Numbered from the stretch's first letter, positions 43,636-51,072 are shown. The stretch: DNA of 64,000 nucleotides from Lachnospiraceae bacterium (GCA_016280395.1 JAEEGQ010000151.1:1-64000), one strand, 5' to 3'. A program made the numbers and translations. The notes: a model not told the origin generated them from the sequence alone.

Positions 43636-43677
43636 AGAATAAAGGGGCTCACAATGCGAGCCCCTGTTCACCTCCTT
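43633..43677 (-). promoter_or_regulatory. Shine-Dalgarno separated from the start by a stem-loop
   Basis: Minus strand: AAGGAGGTGA (43677-43668), ACA, a perfect 7-bp stem GGGGCTC/GAGCCCC with loop GCATTGT, TTTATTCT and ATG at 43635. The layout repeats that of the beta-clamp gene. The stem plus TTTATT could also act as a weak terminator. Confidence 0.5.
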
Positions 43678-43691
43678 TAAATCATAATATC

Positions 43692-44126
43692 TCACACCCA
43701 GATGCGTCTGACGATGCCGTCATCTGTGCGCGTGATCTGCGTATCGGCAAAGTCCTCATCGGCGTCGCTCGCCTCACGGCGGATCGCCTCAACGTACTCT
43801 TCCTGAGTCGCATAGTCTTCTCTCCGCTCGAGGATATAGTCGATAAATTCCTGCTCTGTAAAGAACCGGCAGAAATAGAACAACGTATCGACCAGATCGC
43901 GGTCAGTTTCCCAGCCCCCGTGACTGTTTATGCAGTCGATAAACTCCTCAATGCCGTTGAAAACAACATTGTGAAGCGAGTCAATGCTTTCACCGCAGGC
44001 CTGAAGTATATTCAGGAGCGCGATAAAATCCTCTTTAGTATCAACAAGGTCGTATTTCTCCCAGTTTTCCAGCAGATATGCCTTTGCTGTAATGGGCTTT
44101 ACTTCCTCCTGTCTTATATACGGCAT
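43692..44126 (-). CDS. hypothetical acidic protein
   Basis: A 144-residue acidic helical protein (DTLFYFCRFFTEQEFIDYIL). TTTAAAGGAGGTGACATAA precedes the ATG, the standard ribosome site of this operon. It lies between the DUF5688-like gene and the 42808 gene, overlapping the latter's possible GTG start by four bases. Not recognised. Confidence 0.55.
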   Translation of the reverse strand: MPYIRQEEVKPITAKAYLLENWEKYDLVDTKEDFIALLNILQACGESIDSLHNVVFNGIEEFIDCINSHGGWETDRDLVDTLFYFCRFFTEQEFIDYILERREDYATQEEYVEAIRREASDADEDFADTQITRTDDGIVRRIWV

Positions 44127-44140
44127 TTATGTCACCTCCT

Positions 44141-45082
44141 TTAAACTGTTGCCAGCTCCTCATCAAGAGAGTAGAACCTGCCCGTTTCCCTCTCGTATTT
44201 GAATACACTATCCGAGAGGATATCCTGATTCGGAACCTGCTCTTCATTGACCTCAGGCACCATTTTCTTGAAGATGTCGGCATTGAGTGTCTCATTAAAG
44301 ATGGGGACAACCACCAGCTCATGTACAGAACTCGGGAGAATATAAAGGTCGGTTTCATACTTGTCCGATATTTCCTTCAACGCGTCGCTATATACTATAG
44401 CCCCCGCGCCCCAGACTCTTGACTCATTGGTAATCACCATGATCGGACTGCCCTCACTGAGAATTGCCTCCAGTTCCGCGCGGTCCATCATATCGTCATT
44501 CTTATCGTTCTCTTCAAGGAGCTCAAGCATCAGCTTGTAGATAGAGCACGTCCTTACAGTAAACAGTTTCGGCGAAGAAACCTTTGCCGCCTCGAAGATC
44601 TCACTCTCTTCGACGCCCCACTGCTGCATGAGTTCGTTATTTACCTGGATCGTACCCGTTCCTTTTCCGCCTATATTCACCAACATCCTATAGGTGATGA
44701 CGATATCCCCTGCATACTCCCTGTAAGGGATGTCTTTTAGTCTGTTCCTGTTTCGCTTCTTTGAGATCAGGGTAACAAACAGCAGCTCCTTTGCGCGCTC
44801 CCAATCTGTTAGGAACTCCAAGTCAACACCAGTGCTCTCGCTCGCCTCATAATATGACTTGATGATGTCTTCCACCGCCTCGTCAACAGTCATTTCGCCT
44901 CTGTCGATCTTATAGAGGTGATAACCGATATAAATGTTCGGCGCGATATACTCACCCTTCTTCCGTATTGCGAGCGCCGTAAAGGTCTGTTCATTATTCC
45001 TCTTGACATGGTTCAGTTCAACATTGAACTCTTCACCTAATTTCGAAATAACCTTCTCACATAAAATCTGCTCTAAATTCAT
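44141..45082 (-). CDS. DUF5688-like protein
   Basis: A 313-residue protein that resembles DUF5688 proteins common in Lachnospiraceae: an N-terminal QILCEKVISKLGEEFNVEL segment, NIYIGYHLYKIDRGEMTVDE, DIPYREYAGDIVITYRML, and late LYILPSSVHELVVVPIFN. The role of the family is unknown; members often occur on mobile elements. The ribosome site TATAGGAGGATTTTTACA follows a CGGC/GCCG hairpin. It is one reason for the Lachnospiraceae assignment. Confidence 0.68.
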   Translation of the reverse strand: MNLEQILCEKVISKLGEEFNVELNHVKRNNEQTFTALAIRKKGEYIAPNIYIGYHLYKIDRGEMTVDEAVEDIIKSYYEASESTGVDLEFLTDWERAKELLFVTLISKKRNRNRLKDIPYREYAGDIVITYRMLVNIGGKGTGTIQVNNELMQQWGVEESEIFEAAKVSSPKLFTVRTCSIYKLMLELLEENDKNDDMMDRAELEAILSEGSPIMVITNESRVWGAGAIVYSDALKEISDKYETDLYILPSSVHELVVVPIFNETLNADIFKKMVPEVNEEQVPNQDILSDSVFKYERETGRFYSLDEELATV

Positions 45083-45091
45083 TGTAAAAAT

Positions 45092-45118
45092 CCTCCTATA
45101 AATAATGCGGCTTGCGCC
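45092..45118 (-). other. 5' cassette hairpin before the DUF5688-like gene
   Basis: Minus strand: CGGCgcaaGCCG stem, then CATTATTTATAGGAGG. It is one of the stem-loop/U-rich/AGGAGG junctions that precede most genes of this operon. Confidence 0.45.
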
Positions 45119-45180
45119 GTGTCATGAGCCACATCGGCTCCCTCCTGTACATTTTCAGAATGATTGCAGTCTGATCCTCA

Positions 45181-45570
45181 CTATGCCGGTATCTCCGTCA
45201 CAGTCAGCATCGATGGCCACGATCTTTCGGTATAATAGGGATTGATCGCAGTCAGAACGTAAACATCGTCATCCGTGTCGACTCCCATATCCCTGAATCC
45301 TATTACCGTGTGGGCTACCTTGTTCCACTCGAGCGTATTGACCGCTCTTTCGATACTGTTCCATACACTTACGATATCCGATGCGTAATGCTCGCAGTAT
45401 CTTCCGGCGTGCTGGATCAGCCTTGATAATATGTCGCTTGTATTTATCACGATCCGACCAAAGCAGCCGGGCGCGTCAACATACTGACCGACACATTCTA
45501 TCTCGGGATTGGTAAGCATAAACCTTGCCTTTACCCGTTCGATAGCCTCTTTGTTTCGCTTAGTTTCCAT
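45181..45570 (-). CDS. hypothetical protein
   Basis: A 129-residue alpha/beta protein with two or three Cys residues and the pattern VINTSDILSRLIQHAGRY. The start at 45570 is supported by TTTAAAGGAGGAAATGCG; the longer frame runs through the leader hairpin. It belongs to the run of small accessory genes. Not recognised. Confidence 0.55.
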   Translation of the reverse strand: METKRNKEAIERVKARFMLTNPEIECVGQYVDAPGCFGRIVINTSDILSRLIQHAGRYCEHYASDIVSVWNSIERAVNTLEWNKVAHTVIGFRDMGVDTDDDVYVLTAINPYYTERSWPSMLTVTEIPA

Positions 45571-45578
45571 CGCATTTC

Positions 45579-45617
45579 CTCCTTTAAATAAATAAAAGGC
45601 CGCCCACATTCGGCGGC
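45579..45617 (-). other. 5' cassette hairpin before the 45570 gene
   Basis: Minus strand: GCCGCC/GGCGGC stem, then CCTTTTATTTATTTAAAGGAGG. The U-rich tract makes it terminator-like, yet the ribosome site follows at once with no promoter between. Confidence 0.55.
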
Positions 45618-45661
45618 TGTTTCTCTTCCCGCCGTTGGCGTACCTTCTTGTCAAAAGGATT

Positions 45662-45949
45662 TTAATAAAACTCGTGATAGCGCTTATGGAATGTTTCTCC
45701 GTCTATCACTTCACCCTTCAGGATCAGCAGCCTCTGACGCGTGAGAACGCCCTCATCGGATATGTACTGTATCCCCACGTCATAACGCTGGTTTTTCGGG
45801 TCAGACCATACACAGTTTTCAACCGTGCATAAAACCACGTCCTTTAGACCTTTTTCATCGCACCATGCTTTTACCTTGGTTACGATGTCAGCTACCACGT
45901 CAAGCTTCCAGTCAGCTGCGTCATAGTCCATGAACTTCAGTCTGCCCAT
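45662..45949 (-). CDS. hypothetical small protein
   Basis: A 95-residue protein (MGRLKFMDYDAADWKLDVVA). The start at 45949 follows TTTAAAGGAGGTGAATCGGAG; the longer open frame is translated leader sequence covering hairpins and terminators. It lies downstream of the diverged leader element. Not recognised. Confidence 0.55.
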   Translation of the reverse strand: MGRLKFMDYDAADWKLDVVADIVTKVKAWCDEKGLKDVVLCTVENCVWSDPKNQRYDVGIQYISDEGVLTRQRLLILKGEVIDGETFHKRYHEFY

Positions 45950-45957
45950 CTCCGATT

Positions 45958-45999
45958 CACCTCCTTTAAATGAATAAAAGGCGCGTCTTCCGATGCGCC
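45958..45999 (-). other. 5' cassette hairpin before the 45949 gene
   Basis: Minus strand: GGCGC/GCGCC stem with loop atcggaagac, then CCTTTTATTCATTTAAAGGAGG. Almost the same junction as at 45579-45617. Confidence 0.55.
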
Positions 46000-46087
46000 C
46001 TGTTGCAGTCCCCTTTGGGGACACCTCCTTGTTACTGTGCGCCTCCGGCGCTGTTTCCTCCTTTCTTCTTTTTAGGGATAATGGCAA

Positions 46088-46115
46088 TAAAAAAAGACCT
46101 TGATCGCTCAATGTC
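46088..46115 (-). terminator. terminator inside the accessory operon (leader type)
   Basis: Minus strand: GACaTTGAgcgaTCAAgGTC stem followed by TTTTTTTATTG. It lies downstream of a diverged leader element (46153-46206) and upstream of the 45949 gene, repeating the leader-attenuator order within the operon. Confidence 0.75.
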
Positions 46116-46152
46116 CTTTGATATCCCATATTCCGTCTCCTTTAACATGCCT

Positions 46153-46206
46153 TCTCCCGAAACGGTATTTCCGTTCCCGGAAAGGACTAGCAGGCACCTG
46201 CTGCCT
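46153..46206 (-). ncRNA. diverged leader RNA, copy 4
   Basis: Minus strand: GGTGCCTGCTAGTCCTTTCC matches GGATGCCTGTAAGACCTTTCC of the other leaders closely, followed by a new stem TTCCgggaacGGAA. The outer stems are not preserved and no family promoter stands upstream, so it is a relic or a variant. Confidence 0.4.
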
Positions 46207-46228
46207 TAAGCCGAAAGGCACGAAAAGA

Positions 46229-46546
46229 TCACTCTTTCAGCTCCCAGTATCTTTTTAAGCGATAGAAAGTTGATTTACTGATCTGCATTTCTTCCATGAT
46301 CTTCGCCATGGAAAGACCTTCTTCCATTTTCGCTTTAAAAGTCATTCTGAGCAGCTGCATCTTTTCATCATCCTTCTTCCTGCCCGCGCCTCTTGCATTA
46401 TGGCGCTCCTGCCTGCTCTCCAGGTCTTTCACATATTTGGTCAACTGGTCCAACCGGGCCTCTAACTTCGCGATATGCGCGTCCTGTTCCTTCATGATAC
46501 CTACTAATTCTTTGACGTTCCTGAGCAGTTCTTTAACCTCATTCAC
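46229..46546 (-). CDS. coiled-coil protein with C-terminal helix-turn-helix
   Basis: A 105-residue protein: a heptad-like coiled coil to about residue 50, a basic linker (RHNARGAGRKKDD), and an HTH with the resolvase/transposase type pattern GLSMAKIMEEMQISKSTFYRLKRY at the C-terminus. It starts with GTG, after TTTAAAGGAGGTGAAAATGAC. It is the first gene behind leader RNA copy 3, a position fitting a regulator that could act on the repeated promoters or leaders, though this is inference. Confidence 0.62.
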   Translation of the reverse strand: MNEVKELLRNVKELVGIMKEQDAHIAKLEARLDQLTKYVKDLESRQERHNARGAGRKKDDEKMQLLRMTFKAKMEEGLSMAKIMEEMQISKSTFYRLKRYWELKE

Positions 46547-46673
46547 GTCATTTTCACCTCCTTTAAATCCTGTGCATCTTCCGATGCATACTTAGCCGTC
46601 CATTAGACGACCTGTTACCGAATGCTCAAATAGGCACCGTTTTCTTCCCGGCGCTTCTTTAAGCTATAACAGC

Positions 46674-46704
46674 AAAAAAGAGCCCTGATAACTCAAGGCT
46701 CTTT
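46674..46704 (-). terminator. leader attenuator of the accessory operon
   Basis: Minus strand: AAAGAGCCTTGAG/TTATCAGGGCTCTTT stem followed by TTTTGC, the strongest of the three leader terminators. It lies 20 bp after leader RNA copy 3. Confidence 0.82.
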
Positions 46705-46723
46705 AGATCCACTGTTACATTCG

Positions 46724-46801
46724 CCTCCTATAAATGCAGCCCTCCCAATGGGAAAGGTCTTACAGGCATCCGTTTATTGGTGCACACGGACACATACAAA
46801 A
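46724..46801 (-). ncRNA. conserved leader RNA, copy 3
   Basis: Third near-identical copy of the leader element (TGCACACGG in place of TACGCACGG on the plus strand). It again starts about 10 nt past the predicted transcription start and ends in AGGAGG before the attenuator. Confidence 0.75.
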
Positions 46802-46819
46802 GTTTAAAAGGCTATACAT

Positions 46820-46848
46820 ATTATAAGCAGCGCTTTTTGTTTTTGCAA
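46820..46848 (-). promoter_or_regulatory. replicon-family promoter P7
   Basis: Minus strand: TTGCAA, a 17-bp spacer ending in CGCTGCT, then a perfect TATAAT. Drives leader RNA copy 3. Confidence 0.8.
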
Positions 46849-46997
46849 ACGAATTATATAAAATAGAGTCTTATTAGATATTTTTCCTCCCTATTCATCT
46901 ACGCTGTCCAACAGCTCTGACGTACACATATATATCTATCAGTCGGAATCTGGTATGATTATTTACTACAAGCAATCACTTTTTCAGAATGCGACTC

Positions 46998-47444
46998 TCA
47001 AGAGTTATTGCTTGACGTAATGTATGCTTCGGCCTCTTCTTTAGTAATCGACTTTATGGAGACCGGCACCCCCTGATATTTTATATCAACCTTAAAAGGG
47101 GTTTTCTTAACCTCGAGTTCAAACGACTTAGATCCACTCGCCACCATCCACTCCTGAGTATAATCGTGAGACGAGTTGGCAGGGAAGGTCAAAAGATAAT
47201 AATCGTTTTTTTCTGAACGCTTGCAAATGATATAGCAGACTTCATATGTTTTTAAAAACGTATTGCTTGTGCCCTTGAATGCACAAAGGGGCTCCATTGG
47301 AACAGTGGTATTAGTGGTATCCGCCTGCAAATCATGGGCGAATTGCGACACGGAGCTACCCAGGTAGATAAACAGTCCGATTACTATTCCTGCCAGAATA
47401 ATGCCACCTACTATGTAAGTTTTGATTTCATTCTTTTTCTTCAT
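46998..47444 (-). CDS. membrane-anchored hypothetical protein
   Basis: A 148-residue protein with a basic N-terminus, one membrane helix (about residues 10-31) and an extracellular beta-rich domain with two Cys. It stands alone between the accessory operon and the partition locus. AAAGGAGACAAA precedes the ATG. A truncated member of the promoter family (CTGCTCATAT at 47711-47721) lies 270 bp upstream without a proper -35. Confidence 0.6.
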   Translation of the reverse strand: MKKKNEIKTYIVGGIILAGIVIGLFIYLGSSVSQFAHDLQADTTNTTVPMEPLCAFKGTSNTFLKTYEVCYIICKRSEKNDYYLLTFPANSSHDYTQEWMVASGSKSFELEVKKTPFKVDIKYQGVPVSIKSITKEEAEAYITSSNNS

Positions 47445-47539
47445 TTTGTCTCCTTTGTATCCATATTAAGCAATTCCTCACAGATGAGTTCTGCGGCCTG
47501 CCTGATCATTTTCTGTTCTTTGTTTCCGATCATAATTAT

Positions 47540-47787
47540 ATACTCTTATTTAATATTAAATAACATTTAATAAACATTAATTTATATGCTTGCTTCTCAG
47601 GTGTCACTTTCTTACATTTAATTAATATTAATATTCTTTTTGTACTCTTTTTTTAATATTATTTAAATGGATATAACTCAATGCGCCCGCAATGCCTCTT
47701 ACTCACCCCGATATGAGCAGAAACGACTTTTGAACATTTATTAAAGATTATATAACATTTATTAAATATTTAATTAATATTTTTTAA
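47540..47787. repeat. AT-rich repeat array A, downstream of the RHH gene (candidate centromere part)
   Basis: Multiple copies of TTTAATATTAAAT and TTAATTAATATT, mostly palindromic, spread over about 250 bp (for example 47549-47563, 47617-47634, 47652-47667, 47761-47787). The same words occur in array B on the other side of parA. RHH partition proteins bind such short AT-rich repeats. A lone copy is also found at 33077-33091 next to the clamp gene. Confidence 0.55.
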
Positions 47788-47788
47788 A

Positions 47789-48184
47789 TCACTTGTCTCC
47801 CGGATTCATATATGCGCGCAGGGCTCTCTCAATAAGCATTGAAAGAGAAGAGAGGCCGTTTTCCTTATAGAATTCCATTGCCTTTTTATAATCTTCCTCA
47901 AGCATGGTTATTGTATACTGCTTTCTTGTAACTTCTTTCTTCGGTCTGCCAAGGCTTTTCTTTTTCTTCTGCCTTGTCTTGGGCATAGGCGGATCCTCAG
48001 GCGTAGCATCAGCTCCGTTAGCTTGCGTACTAACAACTATGCCTTTTACACCCTGGTTCTGTACGACAGCGCCATTTTCCGGGTCTTCTTTCGTCTTTTT
48101 ATCCCCATCAATGCCCGTTACGGGCTCGGGTTTAACCAAGAGTTCATCTTTATAATTTGACAGATCAAACTTCGGTTTACGCAT
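47789..48184 (-). CDS. ribbon-helix-helix partition protein (ParB/ParG/Omega-like)
   Basis: A 131-residue protein: a disordered N-terminal half, a basic patch (KTRQKKKKSLGRPKKE), then an RHH motif (KQYTITMLEEDYKKAMEFYK, LSSLSMLIERALRAYM). The size and order match ParG/Omega-type centromere-binding proteins that pair with ParA. The start at 48184 is preferred (AAAGGAGGATCAAAA) and overlaps parA by 8 bp. The flexible N-terminus probably stimulates the ParA ATPase. Confidence 0.75.
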   Translation of the reverse strand: MRKPKFDLSNYKDELLVKPEPVTGIDGDKKTKEDPENGAVVQNQGVKGIVVSTQANGADATPEDPPMPKTRQKKKKSLGRPKKEVTRKQYTITMLEEDYKKAMEFYKENGLSSLSMLIERALRAYMNPGDK

Positions 48185-48938
48185 TTTTGATCCTCCTTTC
48201 AATTTCCTTAACAACCGCCCTGACATCATTAGCTGCATCCGATCTTGGATCGTAATCGGTTATGCCCACATGTGCTGAGACGTTTTCACTCAATACGACT
48301 GCCATTCGTATTTTTGTATCAAACACAGAGGTCCCTATCTGTTCTGCAATATTACCGGCCATATCTTTTACGGCTTTCGAAAGATTAGTATTATTGACAT
48401 TCTTATTGACCAGTATACCTAATACCTTCAGATCAGGGTTCGTTGACTCCTTTATCTGCATTAATGTCTCTGCAACACCTGTGTCACCCTCCAGAGATGT
48501 AACATCCGGGAGCATCGGAATGATCGCATAATTACTTACACTTAATGACAAGAAATGAGCCCACTGCGGCGAGGGATTTACATCGAAAAGAATGTAATCA
48601 TATTTATCACGCACACTATCAAGTGCCTTTTTTAACACACTAATCTTTGCCTGCTGGTTAATTCCGGCTACAATATTTGTTGCCGGCACTATATCAAGGT
48701 TTTTCTTAATATTGATTATGGCATCGGAGAGTGGTTTGTTTCTGTAAAGAACATCACTTATGGTAAGCATGTCATCGTCTTTCTTTACGCCTGCAAAGAA
48801 AGATATGTTGGCCTTCTGGCCGTCCATGTCGATAAAAAGGACCTTCTTCTTCTCGGAAAGCAGCCATCCGATGTTAAAACAGCAGCTTGTTTTCCCTGTC
48901 CCGCCTTTCTCGTTGATAAATGTTATTACATTCGCCAT
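48177..48938 (-). CDS. parA: ParA partition ATPase
   Basis: A 253-residue ParA: N-terminal deviant Walker A ITFINEKGGTGKTSC, VLFIDMDGQKANIS (motif A'), and YDYILFDVNPSPQW (Walker B). No N-terminal HTH, so it is type Ib, which needs a separate small DNA-binding partner, here the RHH protein. AGGAGGAAAAT precedes the ATG. Together with the flanking repeats it forms the segregation system of the replicon. Confidence 0.92.
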   Translation of the reverse strand: MANVITFINEKGGTGKTSCCFNIGWLLSEKKKVLFIDMDGQKANISFFAGVKKDDDMLTISDVLYRNKPLSDAIINIKKNLDIVPATNIVAGINQQAKISVLKKALDSVRDKYDYILFDVNPSPQWAHFLSLSVSNYAIIPMLPDVTSLEGDTGVAETLMQIKESTNPDLKVLGILVNKNVNNTNLSKAVKDMAGNIAEQIGTSVFDTKIRMAVVLSENVSAHVGITDYDPRSDAANDVRAVVKEIERRIKNA

Positions 48939-48948
48939 ATTTTCCTCC

Positions 48949-49175
48949 TGTAATTAAATGTTTAATTAATGTTATTTAATATTAAATAAATTGCCCTTTA
49001 CTTCGAGCTCCTTTTTTGAACTCTTATTTAATATTAATTAAAGGTATTTTAATTTTAGAAAATAACCGCTGCTGCCGAATTTTCTTTTTCAACAGTTTAT
49101 TTAATATTAATTAAAGGTTTTTAAAGGTTATTTAATATTTATTTGTGATTATTTTAACATTAATTAAACGGAAAA
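48949..49175. repeat. AT-rich repeat array B, upstream of parA (candidate centromere and operator)
   Basis: At least five copies of TTTAATATTAATTAAA or TTTAATATTAAATAA (48974-48989, 49026-49041, 49100-49116, 49130-49142, 49155-49168), two of them followed by AAGGT. As in other RHH systems the array probably serves as centromere and as operator of the par operon. Confidence 0.6.
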
Positions 49176-49400
49176 TAAAGCCCTTTTTTGTATTTTTTTT
49201 GGACCGGTCACCTTTTTATCACCCGCTTAATCGCGTCCAGAATGCCCGTATTCGGTTTCTAGCACAGAACCCCCCATAAATATACGTTCTTAAAAATTTG
49301 AAGGCCTTTACGGGGCTAATTCTCATCAAAGTAAAGATCAAATTTGAAGATTTTTTCTATTTTTTGCGTTTTTAAGGCATGTCATCTCTATGTTAATATT

Positions 49401-49426
49401 AAAAATCCCCGAATTTAATTCGGGGA
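49401..49426 (-). terminator. terminator after the primase-like gene
   Basis: Minus strand: TCCCCGAAT/ATTCGGGGA stem with TAA loop followed by TTTTTAATATT. It is 41 bp past the stop. Confidence 0.85.
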
Positions 49427-49467
49427 TAAAAACTTTTGATTTTTGGTAGGGTAGGAGAGTAAGTTTT

Positions 49468-50814
49468 TCAGAAAGAGCAACTTCTTACAAAATGGTATTC
49501 GATCGTCCCCCCGTTTACGAGGAAATCATCAAGACCTTTTCCCTTGGCTTCGTCCCATTCTGCGATAGCTATTCCAAACCCCATTTCAGAAAGCGCATCC
49601 ACAAGACCGTTCTGAGCTTTTAATACAGCCTCATTATGGTTCTTGTCAGCATCATAGGCAACTATAATTGCCCTGGTGCCATGATCTTTGAGGATCGAAA
49701 GAGGTGAAGGCGTATCTGAATCTAGATAGAGCAGGGTATGAGAGTTAACCCCCGGTACGTCTACAACTATGCTGTTCAGAATATCTGCGGCGATCATCGC
49801 CTTCTTCTCACCTTCCGTTATATAGATGAATTCTAAGTCCGCCTTTCCAGGGGACTTGTAGAATCCCAGATGATTGCCCGACCGGCAGCCTCCAAGATAA
49901 CGGTTCTTCACTATGCGCTTCTGAAGCGCGTCACGGTCCTCTGCGTATGATGCGAGGTTCATGTACTTGCCGAGCTGAACATAATTCGTTCTCATTCCCT
50001 GAGCCTTCGCCTCGGCTGCCGCATGCTCATATTCCTCTTTGGTTATATCATTGCCCTTATCGTCCTTCCATCTGCGCTTTACGCCGATGCGCATAGCAAC
50101 GATATTACCGTAAAGGTCATACTGAGGGTAGAGGATACCCCCAAGCCCTGCTATGGTCGCCTTTCCCGCGGAATTATAATACAGACCAGGGATTCCTTCG
50201 ATAGATCCGCCCATAGCCTTTCGGATCTTCTCTCCAACATCCTTTCTCAGGGGATTTACAGATTTGTACTTTTTATTGTTAAATCTGTAAGCATCAGGCT
50301 CCGGAAGCGACACGATCTGGTTGAACGCAATTACATCGTCGGTCATTCCGTCGCGATGCAGCTTCTCCCTGTCTTCAGGATCGAGCTTGAACATGGATAC
50401 CATGATAGAGTATGCCCTGTTAAGCTGCTCAGAAGAAAGAGGCTGGATCTCTTTCTCTACAGTGAAGGGCTTCTGCTTTATCACGTCCCCCCTCACATAT
50501 CCTGTTCCGCCAAGTTCCTTTGCGGTCTTCGTGTTCGGATGACGTGCAATATACTGCGATACAGCCTCGAACACTGTGGCACCGCCACTTGTATTGCCTA
50601 CGCATACATAAGTGTCGCCATCGGATCCGGTTATGGTCTCACCGAATTTCAAGCCTGACACCCTCTGACAGTAGATCAATACTCCGTCACTTCCATCCGG
50701 CATCGGCGGATCGTCCGGATGAGTGAAGAAACACCAGTCCGTGTGATCACAGAACGGACACGGACAAGATCGGTTCACGCTCTTAAAGCGCGTTCCAAAT
50801 ACTGGTACATTCAT
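49468..50814 (-). CDS. DUF3854/TOPRIM primase-like protein
   Basis: A 448-residue protein. An N-terminal Cys cluster (CPCPFCDHTDWC, residues 17-28) suggests a zinc finger. The C-terminal half has the TOPRIM pattern: EFIYITEGEKKAMIAA (catalytic Glu) and AIIVAYDADKNHNEA (DxD-like), followed by WDEAKGKGLDDFLVNGG. This is the DUF3854 layout seen in plasmid and phage primase-like proteins. It probably primes or assists replication of the element; activity is inferred. AGGAGGTAACTAT precedes the ATG. It has its own family promoter and leader attenuator. Confidence 0.75.
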   Translation of the reverse strand: MNVPVFGTRFKSVNRSCPCPFCDHTDWCFFTHPDDPPMPDGSDGVLIYCQRVSGLKFGETITGSDGDTYVCVGNTSGGATVFEAVSQYIARHPNTKTAKELGGTGYVRGDVIKQKPFTVEKEIQPLSSEQLNRAYSIMVSMFKLDPEDREKLHRDGMTDDVIAFNQIVSLPEPDAYRFNNKKYKSVNPLRKDVGEKIRKAMGGSIEGIPGLYYNSAGKATIAGLGGILYPQYDLYGNIVAMRIGVKRRWKDDKGNDITKEEYEHAAAEAKAQGMRTNYVQLGKYMNLASYAEDRDALQKRIVKNRYLGGCRSGNHLGFYKSPGKADLEFIYITEGEKKAMIAADILNSIVVDVPGVNSHTLLYLDSDTPSPLSILKDHGTRAIIVAYDADKNHNEAVLKAQNGLVDALSEMGFGIAIAEWDEAKGKGLDDFLVNGGTIEYHFVRSCSF

Positions 50815-50935
50815 ATAGTTACCTCCTAAAAAAGATTAGGGACATCTGCCGGATAACAAGACCCAACGACGTCCCCACAATTATAGACTCGCTACAATCT
50901 ACCCCGTCCCCAAGGTTTTTAGGGGAGCGGATGGC

Positions 50936-50986
50936 AAAAAAATAACGAGTGCACATAAGAAGCGGACCATACGCGCGTGCTCTCGT
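50936..50986 (-). terminator. leader attenuator of the primase-like gene
   Basis: Minus strand: ACGAGAGCAC pairs with GTGCACTCGT (one A-A mismatch) around a 22-nt loop and is followed by TATTTTTTT. It lies between promoter P8 and the gene, 120 bp before the start. Confidence 0.72.
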
Positions 50987-51043
50987 CAAATCTTCCGTTA
51001 CTGGAACCTCGGAAGCATATACAGTAGTTTATCTATCAATACC

Positions 51044-51072
51044 ATTATATGCAGCGAGGATCAGATTTGCAA
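51044..51072 (-). promoter_or_regulatory. replicon-family promoter P8
   Basis: Minus strand: TTGCAA preceded by TTTCG, a 17-bp spacer ending in TCGCTGCA, then TATAAT. It drives the primase-like gene with a leader of over 200 nt. Confidence 0.8.

Larger units (their letters stand above)
46547..46997. other. leader region of the accessory operon
   Basis: A 450-bp gap. It holds, in minus order, an AT-rich stretch with nothing recognised (46849-46997), promoter P7, leader RNA copy 3, its attenuator and a TGCAT/ATGCA hairpin before the HTH gene. Confidence 0.65.
48939..49467. other. intergenic region upstream of parA
   Basis: About 530 bp without a gene. The first half is repeat array B, where the parA promoter must lie; no clear -35/-10 pair was found. 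The second half (49176-49400) shows nothing recognisable. A terminator of the primase gene is at 49401-49426. Confidence 0.5.

Noticed and set aside
47710..47736. Possible eleventh copy of the promoter family (CTGCTCATAT)
   Set aside because: The -35 element is missing at the right distance, so it was not counted.
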